Origin: Floricoccus penangensis
Lineage (GTDB): Bacteria > Bacillota > Bacilli > Lactobacillales > Streptococcaceae
Assembly (NCBI RefSeq): GCF_001832885.1
Contig: NZ_MKIQ01000028.1
Location: 124,001-188,000 of the forward strand
Direction of reading: 5' to 3'
DNA length: 64,000 nucleotides
Of the stretch, positions 26,216 through 36,264 are shown piece after piece. The stretch's first letter is position 1, and each line of letters starts with the position of its first letter. Under the pieces are notes generated by a model that was given only the letters and a program-made list of their open reading frames with translations, was not told the origin of the DNA and did not search any database. The translations under genes were made by a program, and so were the position numbers.

Positions 26216-27100
26216 TTAAGCATATAGAAGCTTGAATAAAGCTACTGCTGCTACTGATGCTAAGATTGGTGCTACAACTGGAACCCATGCATACCACCAT
26301 TTGCTATCGCCTTTAGCTTCACCTAATACTGATTTTGGTAATAGGTAGTGAACCAAACGAGGACCAAAGTCACGCGCTGGGTTAAGACCTGGACCAGTAG
26401 GTCCTCCAAGAGCAGCTACTAGAGCCATAACTAGGAAACCAAGTGCTACGTGAGCTACTGCTTTAGAAGCAGAGCTAGCTCCAACGATTGATGTGATACC
26501 TGCTTGAATTTGTTGGTCGGTAGTCATTGTAGCAAGGTTTTGTCCTTGGCTAGTTAATAATTTACCAACTGATTTAACAATCTCAGCACCAAAGAAGTTG
26601 CTTGTGATTGAAACAGCAGCAAAGAATAAAACAAATGAACCTACAAACTCGTTAAGGAAACCATTGATTGTTGCTCCACGACGAGCTTCAACTGTTCCGT
26701 TATCGATATTATCAATTGTTGAAAAAGTACCCAAAACGTGGTTTGGATTTTCTGTTTTCAAGTAGTAAGGACGATATACAGAAACCAAAACTAGTTGTCC
26801 GAACATTGCTCCTAAAACTTGTGCAATAATATATTGAGCTACATGCGCCCATGGGAATAATCCAGAAACCGCAAGACCAAGAGTGAAAGCTGGGTTGATG
26901 TGGTTACCAGAAACGTTACCAAACATAAGTGCTGGGATCATTACACCCATACCATAACCCCATGCGATTGTCATCCAACCTGAGGCAAAACCTTTAGTAC
27001 CTTTAAGGTCGACGTTAGCTACCGCACCATTACCTAAAATAATAAGTAAAGCCGTACCCAAGAATTCCGTAATGTACTTGACTGTCCATGTTACATCCAT
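26216..27100 (-). CDS. glpF: Aquaglyceroporin (glycerol facilitator family)
   Basis: A 294-residue MIP-family channel with six membrane helices and two half-helices bearing the NPA boxes: GNHINPAFTLG and GLNPARDFGPR. The Asp after the second NPA is the residue that marks glycerol-conducting members. An inserted hydrophilic loop between the halves (about residues 115-145) is a feature of the lactococcal/streptococcal Gla subgroup. The ATG at 27100 has GGAGG eight bases upstream; the longer frame starts at a TTG on that site. It is divergent from pepX, a conserved pairing in the family. Confidence 0.93.
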   Translation of the reverse strand: MDVTWTVKYITEFLGTALLIILGNGAVANVDLKGTKGFASGWMTIAWGYGMGVMIPALMFGNVSGNHINPAFTLGLAVSGLFPWAHVAQYIIAQVLGAMFGQLVLVSVYRPYYLKTENPNHVLGTFSTIDNIDNGTVEARRGATINGFLNEFVGSFVLFFAAVSITSNFFGAEIVKSVGKLLTSQGQNLATMTTDQQIQAGITSIVGASSASKAVAHVALGFLVMALVAALGGPTGPGLNPARDFGPRLVHYLLPKSVLGEAKGDSKWWYAWVPVVAPILASVAAVALFKLLYA

Positions 27101-27133
27101 TAAAAAAACCTCCAAAAATTATCAATTCAAGTA

Positions 27134-27162
27134 ATTCTAACAAGTTAAAAGTCTTTTGTAAA
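27134..27162 (-). promoter_or_regulatory. Aquaglyceroporin promoter
   Basis: On the minus strand TTTACA (27157-27162) and TAGAAT (27134-27139) are spaced by 17 bp, about 35 bp in front of the start codon. Confidence 0.75.
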
Positions 27163-27175
27163 GAACTTCCAGAAG

Positions 27176-27191
27176 ATGAAAACGCTTAAGT
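27176..27191. promoter_or_regulatory. Possible CcpA-binding cre site
   Basis: The 16-mer beginning ATGAAAACGCTT agrees with the cre pattern WTGNAARCGNWWWCAW except at two positions near the end. It lies between the divergent glpF and pepX promoters and could mediate carbon catabolite control of the glycerol channel. Confidence 0.4.
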
Positions 27192-27212
27192 TAATAGAAA
27201 GTTTCTCATGTA

Positions 27213-27221
27213 TGATATAAT
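27213..27221 (+). promoter_or_regulatory. pepX extended -10 element
   Basis: TGATATAAT is an extended -10 (TATAAT at 27216-27221), 32 bp before the pepX start codon. Confidence 0.6.
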
Positions 27222-27253
27222 TTTACTAATAATGCATCCAGAAAGGTAAAAGA

Positions 27254-29536
27254 ATGAAATTTAACCAATTTTCGATCGTAAAAAAAGAAAAAGCAGAGCA
27301 ACTTGATGAACTTAAAAATCTTGGATTTTCAGTAGATAGAGATTTAACAGAAAAAGAAATATTAAATGATTTTCTCGTAAAGATTCCCTTCGATTTATCA
27401 ACTCTTCAAGCAACAGACTCACTTGATTATTTTGAGTTTATTCAAAGTGATGAAGATTTAACTTGGGATATTTTTTATACACTTGCCCTACAACTTTTAA
27501 ATTTTACAGCTCACTTTGATTTTCAAATTAATGAAGCGTTTAAATTTATTAAGGAAGTAAATCTTCCAATTTATGATAAAGATCCTTCAGTGAATAAAGA
27601 CAATGTCTGGCAAGCAATATATCTTTTACTGGTAACTCGTACTAAATATGGAGTTATTCTAATTGAAAAATTAGTATCAGAAGACTTTTTACCTATGGAT
27701 AATAACTACCACTTCTTCAACGATAAGAGTCTTGCTACTTTCGATACAAGAGATTTGATTAGGGAAGTTGTCTATGTTGAGAGTCCAGTTGATACAGATA
27801 ATAACATGGAATATGATTTAATCAAGGTACAGATTATTCGTCCAAAATTTGATGGTAAACTTCCTTCTGTTATGACAGCTAGCCCTTATCATTTAGGAAT
27901 TAATGTTAAGGCAAATGATGACCAACTTCATGATATGAACGTTGAATTGATTCAAAAAGAAAGTCATGAAATCAAAGTTACCGATGAAATTTCAGAATTT
28001 CCGAAATTACCTGAGAAAGCTATTCTTATTCCTGAATCTGACGAAACTGAAAAGTTCACCCATGGTTGGACTTATACTCTCAATGATTATATGCTTGCTC
28101 GAGGATTTGCATCTATCTATGTTGCCGGTGTTGGTACACGTGGATCTGATGGTTTTATGACATCAGGAGACTACCAACAAGTAGCAAGTGTAACTGCAGT
28201 AATAGATTGGTTAAACGGACGTGCTAAAGCCTTTACCGACCGCAAACGCACTTCTCGTGTTGTAGCCAACTGGTCAAACGGTAAAGTAGCGATGACAGGT
28301 AAGTCTTATCTTGGTACTCTAGCATACGGTGCAGCAACTACTGGTGTTGATGGTTTAGAAGTTATCGTTGCCGAAGCTGGAATAACTTCTTGGTATGACT
28401 ATTATCGTGAAAATGGAGCAATTTCAAGTCCTGGTGGCTACCCTGGTGAAGACTTAGATGTACTTGCTGCGTTAACATATTCAAAAAATCTTGATGCAGC
28501 TGACTACCTCAAAAACAATGACTTTTATCAAAAAGAACTTTCTCAAATGACCTCTGATATCGACCGTACAACTGGTGATTATAATCAATATTGGCACGAT
28601 AGAAACTACAGACCACATATCAATAAAGTTAAAGCAGATATTATCGCTGTTCACGGCCTACAAGATTGGAATGTTAAACCAATCCATGCCTTTGAATACT
28701 TAAAAGACCTTCCTGAAAATGTCACTAAGCATGCCTTCCTCCATCACGGAGAACACATCTACATTAATAACTGGCAAAGCCTAGACTTCTCTGAAACAAT
28801 TAACACTTATTTCACAGCAAAACTTTTGGATCGTAAGCTCAATCTTGAATTGCCTGAAGTTGTATGGCAGGAAAATAATATTGAACAGTCGTTCAAGTCA
28901 CTTGATAGATTTGGCGAAAAGGATGCAACTAGCTTTAAGCTTGGCAGTGAAATTTCAAACTTTGAAAATCAATACGAGCAAGAAAAATACGATAGCTATA
29001 GCAAAAACTACCGTACATTTATTACTGACCTCTATACAGATAAGGCTAATGCTTCTGTAATTGATATAAATATTGATGATGATATTTTAATTAATGGTCA
29101 AATTCAGCTTAATTTGAAGGTAAAACTAAATGACAGTAAGGGACTACTTTCAGCACAAGTTCTTGAATATGGTGACAAAAAACGTCTCAATACTTTAGCA
29201 ACTATGCTTGAACCAAAAGAAATTGATTTAGGACATAATTTCCAATTTGATGATTTAAAAGAATTGAAACTTGCTGATTCTCCTTATAAATTAGTATCAA
29301 AAGCCTTATTAAATCTTCAAAACCGTAATGGTCTACTCCAAGTAGATGAAGTACCAGCTGACACATGGATGGATGTGAAACTTGACCTTCAACCAACAAT
29401 TTACCAATTGAAAAAAGGTGATAGTCTAAGAGTTATTATATATAGCACTGATTTTGAACTTACAGTCCGAGATAATAGACAAGCAACTTATGAAATAGAC
29501 CTAAGTCAATCAACAATCACATTGCCACATAATTAA
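27254..29536 (+). CDS. pepX: Xaa-Pro dipeptidyl-peptidase PepX
   Basis: A 760-residue intracellular serine peptidase (S15) that releases X-Pro dipeptides from the N-terminus of peptides, part of proline-rich peptide use. An N-terminal helical domain (to about residue 150) precedes the alpha/beta-hydrolase domain and a C-terminal beta domain. The catalytic triad can be placed: Ser351 in GKSYLG, Asp471 in HGLQDWNVKP and His501 in HGEHIY. These lie three residues later than the lactococcal positions as I recall them. It is monocistronic with a clear terminator. Confidence 0.97.
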   Translation: MKFNQFSIVKKEKAEQLDELKNLGFSVDRDLTEKEILNDFLVKIPFDLSTLQATDSLDYFEFIQSDEDLTWDIFYTLALQLLNFTAHFDFQINEAFKFIKEVNLPIYDKDPSVNKDNVWQAIYLLLVTRTKYGVILIEKLVSEDFLPMDNNYHFFNDKSLATFDTRDLIREVVYVESPVDTDNNMEYDLIKVQIIRPKFDGKLPSVMTASPYHLGINVKANDDQLHDMNVELIQKESHEIKVTDEISEFPKLPEKAILIPESDETEKFTHGWTYTLNDYMLARGFASIYVAGVGTRGSDGFMTSGDYQQVASVTAVIDWLNGRAKAFTDRKRTSRVVANWSNGKVAMTGKSYLGTLAYGAATTGVDGLEVIVAEAGITSWYDYYRENGAISSPGGYPGEDLDVLAALTYSKNLDAADYLKNNDFYQKELSQMTSDIDRTTGDYNQYWHDRNYRPHINKVKADIIAVHGLQDWNVKPIHAFEYLKDLPENVTKHAFLHHGEHIYINNWQSLDFSETINTYFTAKLLDRKLNLELPEVVWQENNIEQSFKSLDRFGEKDATSFKLGSEISNFENQYEQEKYDSYSKNYRTFITDLYTDKANASVIDINIDDDILINGQIQLNLKVKLNDSKGLLSAQVLEYGDKKRLNTLATMLEPKEIDLGHNFQFDDLKELKLADSPYKLVSKALLNLQNRNGLLQVDEVPADTWMDVKLDLQPTIYQLKKGDSLRVIIYSTDFELTVRDNRQATYEIDLSQSTITLPHN

Positions 29537-29568
29537 AAAAGATGAACTCTCCGGAGTTCATCTTTTTT
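29535..29568. terminator. Bidirectional terminator between pepX and the glycosyltransferase
   Basis: A perfect 15-bp stem (29535-29549 with 29554-29568, core GATGAACTC) with a TCCG loop and A/T runs outside. The converging glycosyltransferase stop codon (29567-29569) lies at its edge. Confidence 0.93.
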
Positions 29569-30517
29569 ATTTCATAATAGTTAATTTTTTCAAATCTTTT
29601 TCAGTCTCACGAACAACATAAATTGGACGACTTTTTGTCTCTAAGAAAATTTTACTAATATACTTCCCAATAATTCCTAACATTAATAAATTAATTCCGC
29701 TACAAAATAGAATAATTATCACAAGCGAAGGCCATCCATTTGTGCTATCACCAAATACCAATGTGCGTATAACAATAAATATCGCCCCAACTATCGAAAT
29801 GAATACTGAAAGCATACCACCATAAGTAGCAATATTTAATGGCGCTTCTGAAAAATTAATAATACCTTCCAATGAATATTTTAATAATGACCAAAAATTC
29901 CAGCTAGTCTCACCAGCAACTCGTTCACGATTCTCATACTCTAAATAAATTGTATTGAACCCAACCCATGTAAAAATACCTTTCGAAAAGCGATTATATT
30001 CCCTTACTTCTAAAATTGCATCCACCATTTGCCTAGTCATCAATCGAAAATCACGCGCACCGTCAACCATTTCAGTTTGCCCAATTTTATTAATTATTTT
30101 ATAAAACATACGTGCAAAAAAACTACGGATTGGTGGTTCACCAGTACGACTAACTCGACGACATCCAACACAATCAATGTCTGGATCTTGAATCTTCTCA
30201 AACATCTCTATCAATAATTCTGGCGGATCTTGTAAATCAACATCCATAACAGTTACATAATCACCAGTAGCATTTTCAAGACCCGCATACAAAGCAGATT
30301 CCTTACCAAAATTACGTGAGAATGAAATATAATGAACGTTATTATTTTCTTTCGCTAAGTCCCTTAAAATATCTAGCGTCTTATCCTTACTTCCATCATT
30401 AACAAAAATATATTCAAAATCCAAAGGTAGCCCTTCGTTTACCTTTTGCATTTCAGCAAAAAATAATGGAATTGACTCCTCTTCATTATAACAAGGTACA
30501 ATTACTGATAATTTCAT
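29567..30517 (-). CDS. Family 2 glycosyltransferase, polyprenyl-phosphate sugar transferase type
   Basis: A 316-residue GT2 enzyme of the GtrB/CsbB/YkoT type. The GT-A domain begins LSVIVPCYNEEESIPLFF, with the metal-binding VMDVDLQDPPELL and the later TGEPPIRSFFARMFYKIIN segment before two C-terminal membrane helices (about residues 230-290). Such enzymes load glucose or GlcNAc onto undecaprenyl phosphate for decoration of cell-surface polymers. The ATG at 30517 is preceded by GGAGA. No flippase (GtrA) or polymer-transfer gene is adjacent. Confidence 0.92.
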   Translation of the reverse strand: MKLSVIVPCYNEEESIPLFFAEMQKVNEGLPLDFEYIFVNDGSKDKTLDILRDLAKENNNVHYISFSRNFGKESALYAGLENATGDYVTVMDVDLQDPPELLIEMFEKIQDPDIDCVGCRRVSRTGEPPIRSFFARMFYKIINKIGQTEMVDGARDFRLMTRQMVDAILEVREYNRFSKGIFTWVGFNTIYLEYENRERVAGETSWNFWSLLKYSLEGIINFSEAPLNIATYGGMLSVFISIVGAIFIVIRTLVFGDSTNGWPSLVIIILFCSGINLLMLGIIGKYISKIFLETKSRPIYVVRETEKDLKKLTIMK

Positions 30518-30605
30518 TACTATCTCCAAATTTCTTTTACATAAATTTTTCTAAATGCTCTTTCTATTATTTTACCATATCTTACATAAGTTGTCGCTTT
30601 CCCAC

Positions 30606-30646
30606 AAAAAATACAGCAAGGTGATTAACCAAGCTGCTTGTATTCT
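30606..30646 (-). terminator. Terminator overlapping the 3' end of add
   Basis: Imperfect hairpin built from AATACA-GCA on one side and CTGCTTGTATT on the other, with bulges; a T run follows on the minus strand. The add stop codon is inside the structure. Confidence 0.5.
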
Positions 30647-31659
30647 AATATGATTTTATCAAGTAAAAATTTTTTTTCAGTACCTGTTACAAATGAACCT
30701 TCTATAGCATTAATATTTACCTTCAAAAAATCATCAAGTGTAAAATCATACCAATCTCTGATTTTCCTATATTCTTTCACTAAGTTTGTATCACTTACAG
30801 TTCTATTATCAGTATTAATAGTTACTGCAACACCTGCATCGAACAGTTCTTTAAAGGGATATAATTCCAAACTTTCAATTGCCTTAGTCTGAAAGTTACT
30901 AGTTGGAGCCATTTCAAAGGTTATATTTTTTTCTTTAAGAAAAGAAAATTCATCAGGATTCTCATGAATGGCAACACCGTGACCAATTCTACTTGCTCCG
31001 AGTTCAATTGAATCAAAAATATTTTGTGCACAGCCACATTCACCAGCATGAAGGGTTAAATTCACCCCTTTTTGCTTAACTTTTTCTAAGAGAGGGGCAA
31101 AAAGTTTTGGTGGGAAGTTCTCTTCATCACCAGCCAAATCGAAACCAACTATATAGTGAGAAATTAGATTTTCATCCTCTTCCGCAAAAATGTCCAATAA
31201 AGTCATTAGTGTACTAACGCTTTCATGACGTAAGCCACATATGAGACCACGGACTTTAATATCAAAATCAGCTTCTGCTTGTTCAAAACCTTTGCAGATA
31301 GCTTTTGTGACTTCAATAATATTTAGGTCTTTTTTTGTATGGTGCATTGGGGCAAAACGAATTTCAATATATTTAACATTTTCATCAGCTGCCTGTTTAG
31401 CGACATCATATGCTGCTAGTTCAAGATTTTCTTTTGTTTGTAAAAGGGGTAATACGTAATCAAAACACGATAGATAATCAAGTAAAGAATGAGTTTCTCG
31501 AGGTGCATGAATATTTGCTTTTAAATCCTCATCTTTTTCTGGAAGTTGAATATTTTCATTTATTGCCATCCGTCTAATTGCGTCTACTGATAATGAACCA
31601 TCTAAGTGACAGTGTAATTCAATTTTTGGCATTTCTTTAATAATCTTATTGTCTAGCAT
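30625..31659 (-). CDS. add: Adenosine deaminase
   Basis: A 344-residue zinc enzyme deaminating adenosine and deoxyadenosine to inosine forms for purine salvage. Metal and catalytic motifs are all seen: IELHCHLDGSL (HxH, residues about 13-23), LTLHAGECG, SRIGHGVAI and AVTINTDNRTVS. It stands alone between NUDIX and glycosyltransferase genes and has a GGGAGATG ribosome binding site. Confidence 0.96.
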   Translation of the reverse strand: MLDNKIIKEMPKIELHCHLDGSLSVDAIRRMAINENIQLPEKDEDLKANIHAPRETHSLLDYLSCFDYVLPLLQTKENLELAAYDVAKQAADENVKYIEIRFAPMHHTKKDLNIIEVTKAICKGFEQAEADFDIKVRGLICGLRHESVSTLMTLLDIFAEEDENLISHYIVGFDLAGDEENFPPKLFAPLLEKVKQKGVNLTLHAGECGCAQNIFDSIELGASRIGHGVAIHENPDEFSFLKEKNITFEMAPTSNFQTKAIESLELYPFKELFDAGVAVTINTDNRTVSDTNLVKEYRKIRDWYDFTLDDFLKVNINAIEGSFVTGTEKKFLLDKIILEYKQLG

Positions 31660-31751
31660 TTTTCATCTCCCAAAATTATTTCTCACCATAATACGACTTT
31701 TTGTAATTCTAGTCAAGCAGTTTTTTGATTTTTCAAAGTTTTATATAGAAG

Positions 31752-31794
31752 AAACCGAACTATATTTTCTGAAAGTAGAAATTTAGTTCGGTTT
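31752..31794 (-). terminator. Hairpin downstream of the NUDIX gene
   Basis: AAACCGAACTA (31752-31762) pairs with TAGTTCGGTTT (31784-31794), and the interior can extend the stem. The following sequence on the minus strand is pyrimidine-rich but not a pure T run. Confidence 0.7.
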
Positions 31795-31806
31795 AGTTCT
31801 AAAAGA

Positions 31807-32337
31807 TTATTTAATAAATAAATTTGAATTATTGAATAAATCACCAATTGCTTGCTGAAGGATAATCTTATCCCTTAAAGTTAAAAACTTCTGTTGTTCA
31901 GTTTCTGGAACTTGGCTTAGTAAAATCTTAATTCCTTCAAATAAGGGATACCAGCTTATCTGAAGACCATCTTCTTCCTCGTGTATATCCAAATTTTGGT
32001 TTTGTACATTTTTATTGCACAACTTTGCCAAGAAACAATGATTTATTTGCTTATAGTCTTGCTTATGTCGTAATTCAACTACATCAGGAAGTTGTTTTAT
32101 TATTTCACAGCTCAATCCCGCTTCTTCTAATACTTCCCGTTTAAATGACTTAGATGGTTCTTCATCATTTTCAATTCCACCACCTGGCAATGTATAAAGA
32201 TTGTATTTCAAAAATTTTTCAATCAGAATTTCATTTTTATCATTTAATACAATTCCTCGACTAGCATTACGAACTTGCGAAAACTTAATTGATTGATTAT
32301 CACTTTCCTCATCTGAAATAATGATAGATTTGTTCAT
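31807..32337 (-). CDS. NUDIX hydrolase
   Basis: A 176-residue Nudix protein. The box is complete in GGGIENDEEPSKSFKREVLEEAGL (about residues 55-78), matching GX5EX7REUXEEXGU. The substrate (nucleoside diphosphate linked to X) cannot be predicted. The ATG at 32337 begins MNKSIIISDEE; an upstream in-frame TTG is less convincing, and no strong ribosome binding site is visible for either. Confidence 0.88.
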   Translation of the reverse strand: MNKSIIISDEESDNQSIKFSQVRNASRGIVLNDKNEILIEKFLKYNLYTLPGGGIENDEEPSKSFKREVLEEAGLSCEIIKQLPDVVELRHKQDYKQINHCFLAKLCNKNVQNQNLDIHEEEDGLQISWYPLFEGIKILLSQVPETEQQKFLTLRDKIILQQAIGDLFNNSNLFIK

Positions 32338-32379
32338 TCCATATCTCAATCATAATATTAAAATAGTATTTAATTTTAT

Positions 32380-32422
32380 AATAAAACTAGTAGTGTTTCG
32401 TTGTCAGCTACTAGTTTTATTT
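32380..32422 (-). terminator. Terminator after ileS
   Basis: AATAAAACTAGTAG (32380-32393) pairs with CTACTAGTTTTATT (32408-32421), followed by an AT-rich tail on the minus strand. Confidence 0.8.
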
Positions 32423-32484
32423 ATATTTGAAAGCAAAAGTAACTTTGGAATCAAAATTATTATTACCACTTGCACGGCAAATTT

Positions 32485-35271
32485 TTAAGCTTCAAATCCT
32501 TCTGTTAATACTTCAGGGAATTCTTCTGTTACGATGTCTGCACAACGTTTACAGAAGTGTGCGAGGTGTTCGTTTTCACTTTGTCCAACTGTTAAGTCAG
32601 TACGACGACAACGATCACATACTTCACCTTCAGCATGTTTAACTGAGATAGCCGCATCTTCAAATTGTTGAGCATCTGCTGGTGCGTCACCATTAGCTAC
32701 AACAAATTCTGAAACGATTAGAAGTTTTGCAATATCTTCATTCATAGATGCAAGAAGAGTTCTTACAACTTCGTTCGGATAAACAGTAACACTTGCTTCA
32801 AGCGATTTACCGATTACTTTTTCATCACGGGCTACTTCAAGAGCTTTCAATACTTCATCGCGAAAGTCCATAAATGCTGACCATGTATCAGTTAATTCTT
32901 GTGAATTAACATACTCAACAGTAGTTGGCATTTCAGCAAGATATACGTACTCTTCTTCTTCATCCAAATATGACCAGATTTCTTCGGCAGTGTGAGGGAT
33001 GATTGGAGACAATAATTTAGTAAGTTTAACCAAAATTTCGTTAAATACAGTTTGCATTGAACGACGTGCTTTACTATCAGCTCCTTCGATATAAACAACA
33101 TCCTTAGCGAAATCTAAGTAGAATGCTGATAGATCATTTGTTAAAAAGTTAAATACTGTCTTGTAAACAGTCATAAAGTCATATTTATTATATGCTTCAA
33201 GAGAGGCAGCTACAACTTCATTCAAACGGTTTAAGATATATTTGTCTGATCCTTGTAATTCATCATAATCAACACTATTATCATTTTTAGAAAAATCACT
33301 TGTATTTGCGATTAGGAAACGAAGAGTATTTCTGATTTTACGATATGTTTCTGATACTTGACCAAGAATTTCCATTGAAACACGTACATCGCTTTCAGCA
33401 TCAACACTTGCAACCCAAAGGCGAAGGATATCAGCACCGTATTGTTTAACAACTGTTCCAGGTGCGATGATGTTTCCGATTGATTTAGACATCTTACGTC
33501 CTTGTCCATCAAGAACAAAACCTTGTGAAAGAACTGCTTTATATGGAGCAACACCATTGATTGCTACACTTGTAGTAATACTAGAGTTGAACCAACCACG
33601 GTATTGGTCACTTCCTTCAAGATATAAATCAGCTGGGAATGATAATTCTTTACGTCCACGAAGAACTGCTTCATGTGAAGAACCTGAATCAAACCACACA
33701 TCCATGATATCTTTTTCTTTAGTGAACTCACCATTTGGTGAACCTGGGTGTGTAAATCCTTCAGGAAGTAAATCCTTAGCATCACGTTCCCACCAAACTT
33801 TCGAACCGTGTTCTTTAAATAAATCAGCAACATGATTAGTTGTTTCTGGAGTAATAATTTCAGATCCATCTTCAGCATAGAAGATTGGAAGTGGAACACC
33901 CCAAGCACGTTGACGAGAGATTACCCAATCACCGCGATCGCGAACCATATTATAAAGACGAGTTTTTCCCCAAGGCATTACCCAGTCAACTTTTTCAACT
34001 TCTGATAAGATATCTTGACGGAATTTATCAATTGAAGCAAACCATTGAGGAGTAGCACGGAAGATGACAGGTTTCTTAGTTCTCCAGTCATGAGGATAGC
34101 TGTGAGTAAAGAAACTTAATTTAAGTAATGCACCTTTTTCTTCAAGTAATTCTGTAACTTTTTTATTACCTTCATCATAGAATAGCCCTTCAAAACCTGG
34201 TGCCTCGTCTGTATAGTAACCACGGTCATCAATTGGACTTAATACTGGAAGATTATATTTACGACTGAAGAAATAGTCATCTTCCCCGTGTCCAGGAGCT
34301 GTGTGGACTAAACCAGTACCACTATCAAGAGTTACATACTCAGCATTCATTACAAGACTTTCACGATCATAGAATGGGTGACGAGCTACCATTCCATCAA
34401 GTTCACTTCCTTTGATAGTTTGAATAACTTCATAATCAGTCCATTCAAGGTTTTCAGCAACGTCATTTAATAAATCACTAGCAATAAGGAATTTACGTCC
34501 GTCTACAGCAACTAAAACATATTCATAATCTGGATGAGTAAAGATACCCATGTTTGATGGAATTGTCCAAGGAGTAGTTGTCCAGATAACAAATTCAGTA
34601 TCCTCTGGTAATTTACCTTTAGTATCTACAGCTTTAAAAGCTACATAAATTGATGCAGATCGTACATCTTGGTATTCGATTTCAGCTTCAGCTAAACTTG
34701 ACTCACTTGATGGAGACCAATAAATTGGTTTTTGACCTTTATAAATGTATCCTTTTTCAGCCATTTTGCCAAAAACGTGAATTTGAGCTGCTTCATAACT
34801 TGGATCAAGAGTAATATATGGATTTTCCCAATCACCCATAACACCAAGACGCTTAAAGTCTGCCCTTTGCGTATCAACTTGACTAAGAGCATATTTACGA
34901 CATTCTTCTAAGTAATCTAGAAGATCCATTTCTTTACGTTTAACACCATTTTTTGCCAATACTTGTTCAATTGGTAGTCCATGAGTATCCCATCCTGGAA
35001 CGTAAGGAGCACGGAAACCTGCCATATTTTTATAACGAACGATTATATCTTTTGAAATTTTATTTAATGAATGTCCTAAATGAATATTTCCATTAGCATA
35101 TGGAGGTCCATCATGTAACATAAATGATGGTTTGCCTTCATTTAATTCTTGACGTTTATTGTATAAATCAGCTTCTTCCCAGTTTTTTTGCCATTCTGGC
35201 TCTTTATTAGGAAGACCAGCTCGCATTGGAAATCCTGTTTTCCCTAAGTTTAAAGTATCTTTAACTTTCAT
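32485..35271 (-). CDS. ileS: Isoleucyl-tRNA synthetase
   Basis: A 928-residue class I aminoacyl-tRNA synthetase. The HIGH motif appears as HLGHSLNK (about residues 65-72), the KMSKS motif as [10 protein letters not shown], and the editing domain lies between. The C-terminus holds a four-cysteine zinc site (CDRCRRT...CKRC). Length is that of the bacterial enzyme. Expression is very probably governed by the T-box leader directly upstream. It follows divIVA, as in other streptococci. Confidence 0.98.
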   Translation of the reverse strand: MKVKDTLNLGKTGFPMRAGLPNKEPEWQKNWEEADLYNKRQELNEGKPSFMLHDGPPYANGNIHLGHSLNKISKDIIVRYKNMAGFRAPYVPGWDTHGLPIEQVLAKNGVKRKEMDLLDYLEECRKYALSQVDTQRADFKRLGVMGDWENPYITLDPSYEAAQIHVFGKMAEKGYIYKGQKPIYWSPSSESSLAEAEIEYQDVRSASIYVAFKAVDTKGKLPEDTEFVIWTTTPWTIPSNMGIFTHPDYEYVLVAVDGRKFLIASDLLNDVAENLEWTDYEVIQTIKGSELDGMVARHPFYDRESLVMNAEYVTLDSGTGLVHTAPGHGEDDYFFSRKYNLPVLSPIDDRGYYTDEAPGFEGLFYDEGNKKVTELLEEKGALLKLSFFTHSYPHDWRTKKPVIFRATPQWFASIDKFRQDILSEVEKVDWVMPWGKTRLYNMVRDRGDWVISRQRAWGVPLPIFYAEDGSEIITPETTNHVADLFKEHGSKVWWERDAKDLLPEGFTHPGSPNGEFTKEKDIMDVWFDSGSSHEAVLRGRKELSFPADLYLEGSDQYRGWFNSSITTSVAINGVAPYKAVLSQGFVLDGQGRKMSKSIGNIIAPGTVVKQYGADILRLWVASVDAESDVRVSMEILGQVSETYRKIRNTLRFLIANTSDFSKNDNSVDYDELQGSDKYILNRLNEVVAASLEAYNKYDFMTVYKTVFNFLTNDLSAFYLDFAKDVVYIEGADSKARRSMQTVFNEILVKLTKLLSPIIPHTAEEIWSYLDEEEEYVYLAEMPTTVEYVNSQELTDTWSAFMDFRDEVLKALEVARDEKVIGKSLEASVTVYPNEVVRTLLASMNEDIAKLLIVSEFVVANGDAPADAQQFEDAAISVKHAEGEVCDRCRRTDLTVGQSENEHLAHFCKRCADIVTEEFPEVLTEGFEA

Positions 35272-35312
35272 TAATCTTTACCTCGTTAATTTTTTATTAT
35301 AATTTTTTAATA

Positions 35313-35532
35313 TAAAAAAAACGATCTCTCGTCAAGGGACGAAAGATCGTGGTACCACCCTAATTTATATGATAAATAAAGTTTATCATATATCTCAAAC
35401 TCTTAACGCGAGTCACGTTCCAACTTACTTATTTCAGGAGGAATTTTAATCAGATGATAAAAGACAGTGAGTAATTACAAGGCTTACACCATTTCCTTGT
35501 TCGCTTTAAATATCAAAGTCTCTCTTGTTCTG
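35313..35532 (-). promoter_or_regulatory. T-box leader of ileS
   Basis: The minus strand carries the T-box sequence AGGGTGGTACCACG (around 35349-35362), which pairs with uncharged tRNA acceptor ends, followed by a terminator hairpin (35321-35350) and a run of eight T. Upstream, ACAAGG and CCTTGT form a stem capped by a loop containing GGTG, consistent with Stem I. An ATT (Ile) codon in the sequence following that stem is the likely specifier, but I could not fold the loop with certainty. The antiterminator would use the GGTGG of the T box. Confidence 0.92.
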
Positions 35533-35541
35533 AAATTTTAT

Positions 35542-36252
35542 TTATTTTGTTTCTTTCGTAGCTTCTGAATCAGCATCACTTTCTTGATCTAACTCAATAT
35601 CTTCTGTCGATTTTTCAGCATCAGCATTTTCAGCAAGTTGTTTTGCCGCTGCTTTGATTTCTTCTGCTGGTAGTTTTGTTGTATATTGTTGATTACCAAG
35701 AGCTTCGGCAATAACGTTTTTCAGAGTTTCATCATGCATTGGGATATATGTTGATACTGGTTTAAAAATTTCATCCCAATCTTCATTGTTAATGTTGTCC
35801 ATTTGTGCTTGAACCAACAGCTGTATTTTTTGATGATATGAACGCATATTTCTCTTCAAATCATCTGTTTCTTTAACTAGTCGGACTGCATCATTACGAG
35901 CCGTATCAAGAATCAAAGCTCCTTCTTTTTTAGCACCTTCAATAATAATATCAGATTTTTGACGAGCATCAGTTAAAATGTTATCAGCTTCGCTTTCGGC
36001 TTGTGCACGAACATTATCTGAAGTATCTTGAGCAATGATTAATGATTTATTCAGAGAATCTTTCATTTCTTCAAAGTAGCTAACTTTTTCTTTTAAATGT
36101 TTGTTTTCTCTTTCTAAATCTTTAACTGTTTGCGCATATTCATCATAATCACGAATGATTATATCCATGAACTCTTCAACTTCTTTTTTACTATAGCCAC
36201 GCATTTCTTTAGAAAAAACTTTATTTTGGATATCTAAGCTATTTAAAACCAT
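35542..36252 (-). CDS. divIVA: Cell division protein DivIVA
   Basis: A 236-residue coiled-coil protein that recognises negative membrane curvature at septa and poles and organises division and peptidoglycan synthesis. The N-terminus (LNSLDIQNKVFSKEMRGYSKKEVEEFMDIIIRDYDEY) is the conserved lipid-binding domain, followed by a long coiled coil to about residue 165 and an acidic, low-complexity C-terminus. GGAGG precedes ATG 36252. It closes the ylm-divIVA part of the division cluster. Confidence 0.96.
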   Translation of the reverse strand: MVLNSLDIQNKVFSKEMRGYSKKEVEEFMDIIIRDYDEYAQTVKDLERENKHLKEKVSYFEEMKDSLNKSLIIAQDTSDNVRAQAESEADNILTDARQKSDIIIEGAKKEGALILDTARNDAVRLVKETDDLKRNMRSYHQKIQLLVQAQMDNINNEDWDEIFKPVSTYIPMHDETLKNVIAEALGNQQYTTKLPAEEIKAAAKQLAENADAEKSTEDIELDQESDADSEATKETK

Positions 36253-36264
36253 CACATTCCTCCA

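Noticed and set aside
33467-33835. Plus-strand ORF within ileS
   Set aside because: Shadow of a highly conserved synthetase gene, with no independent start signal.
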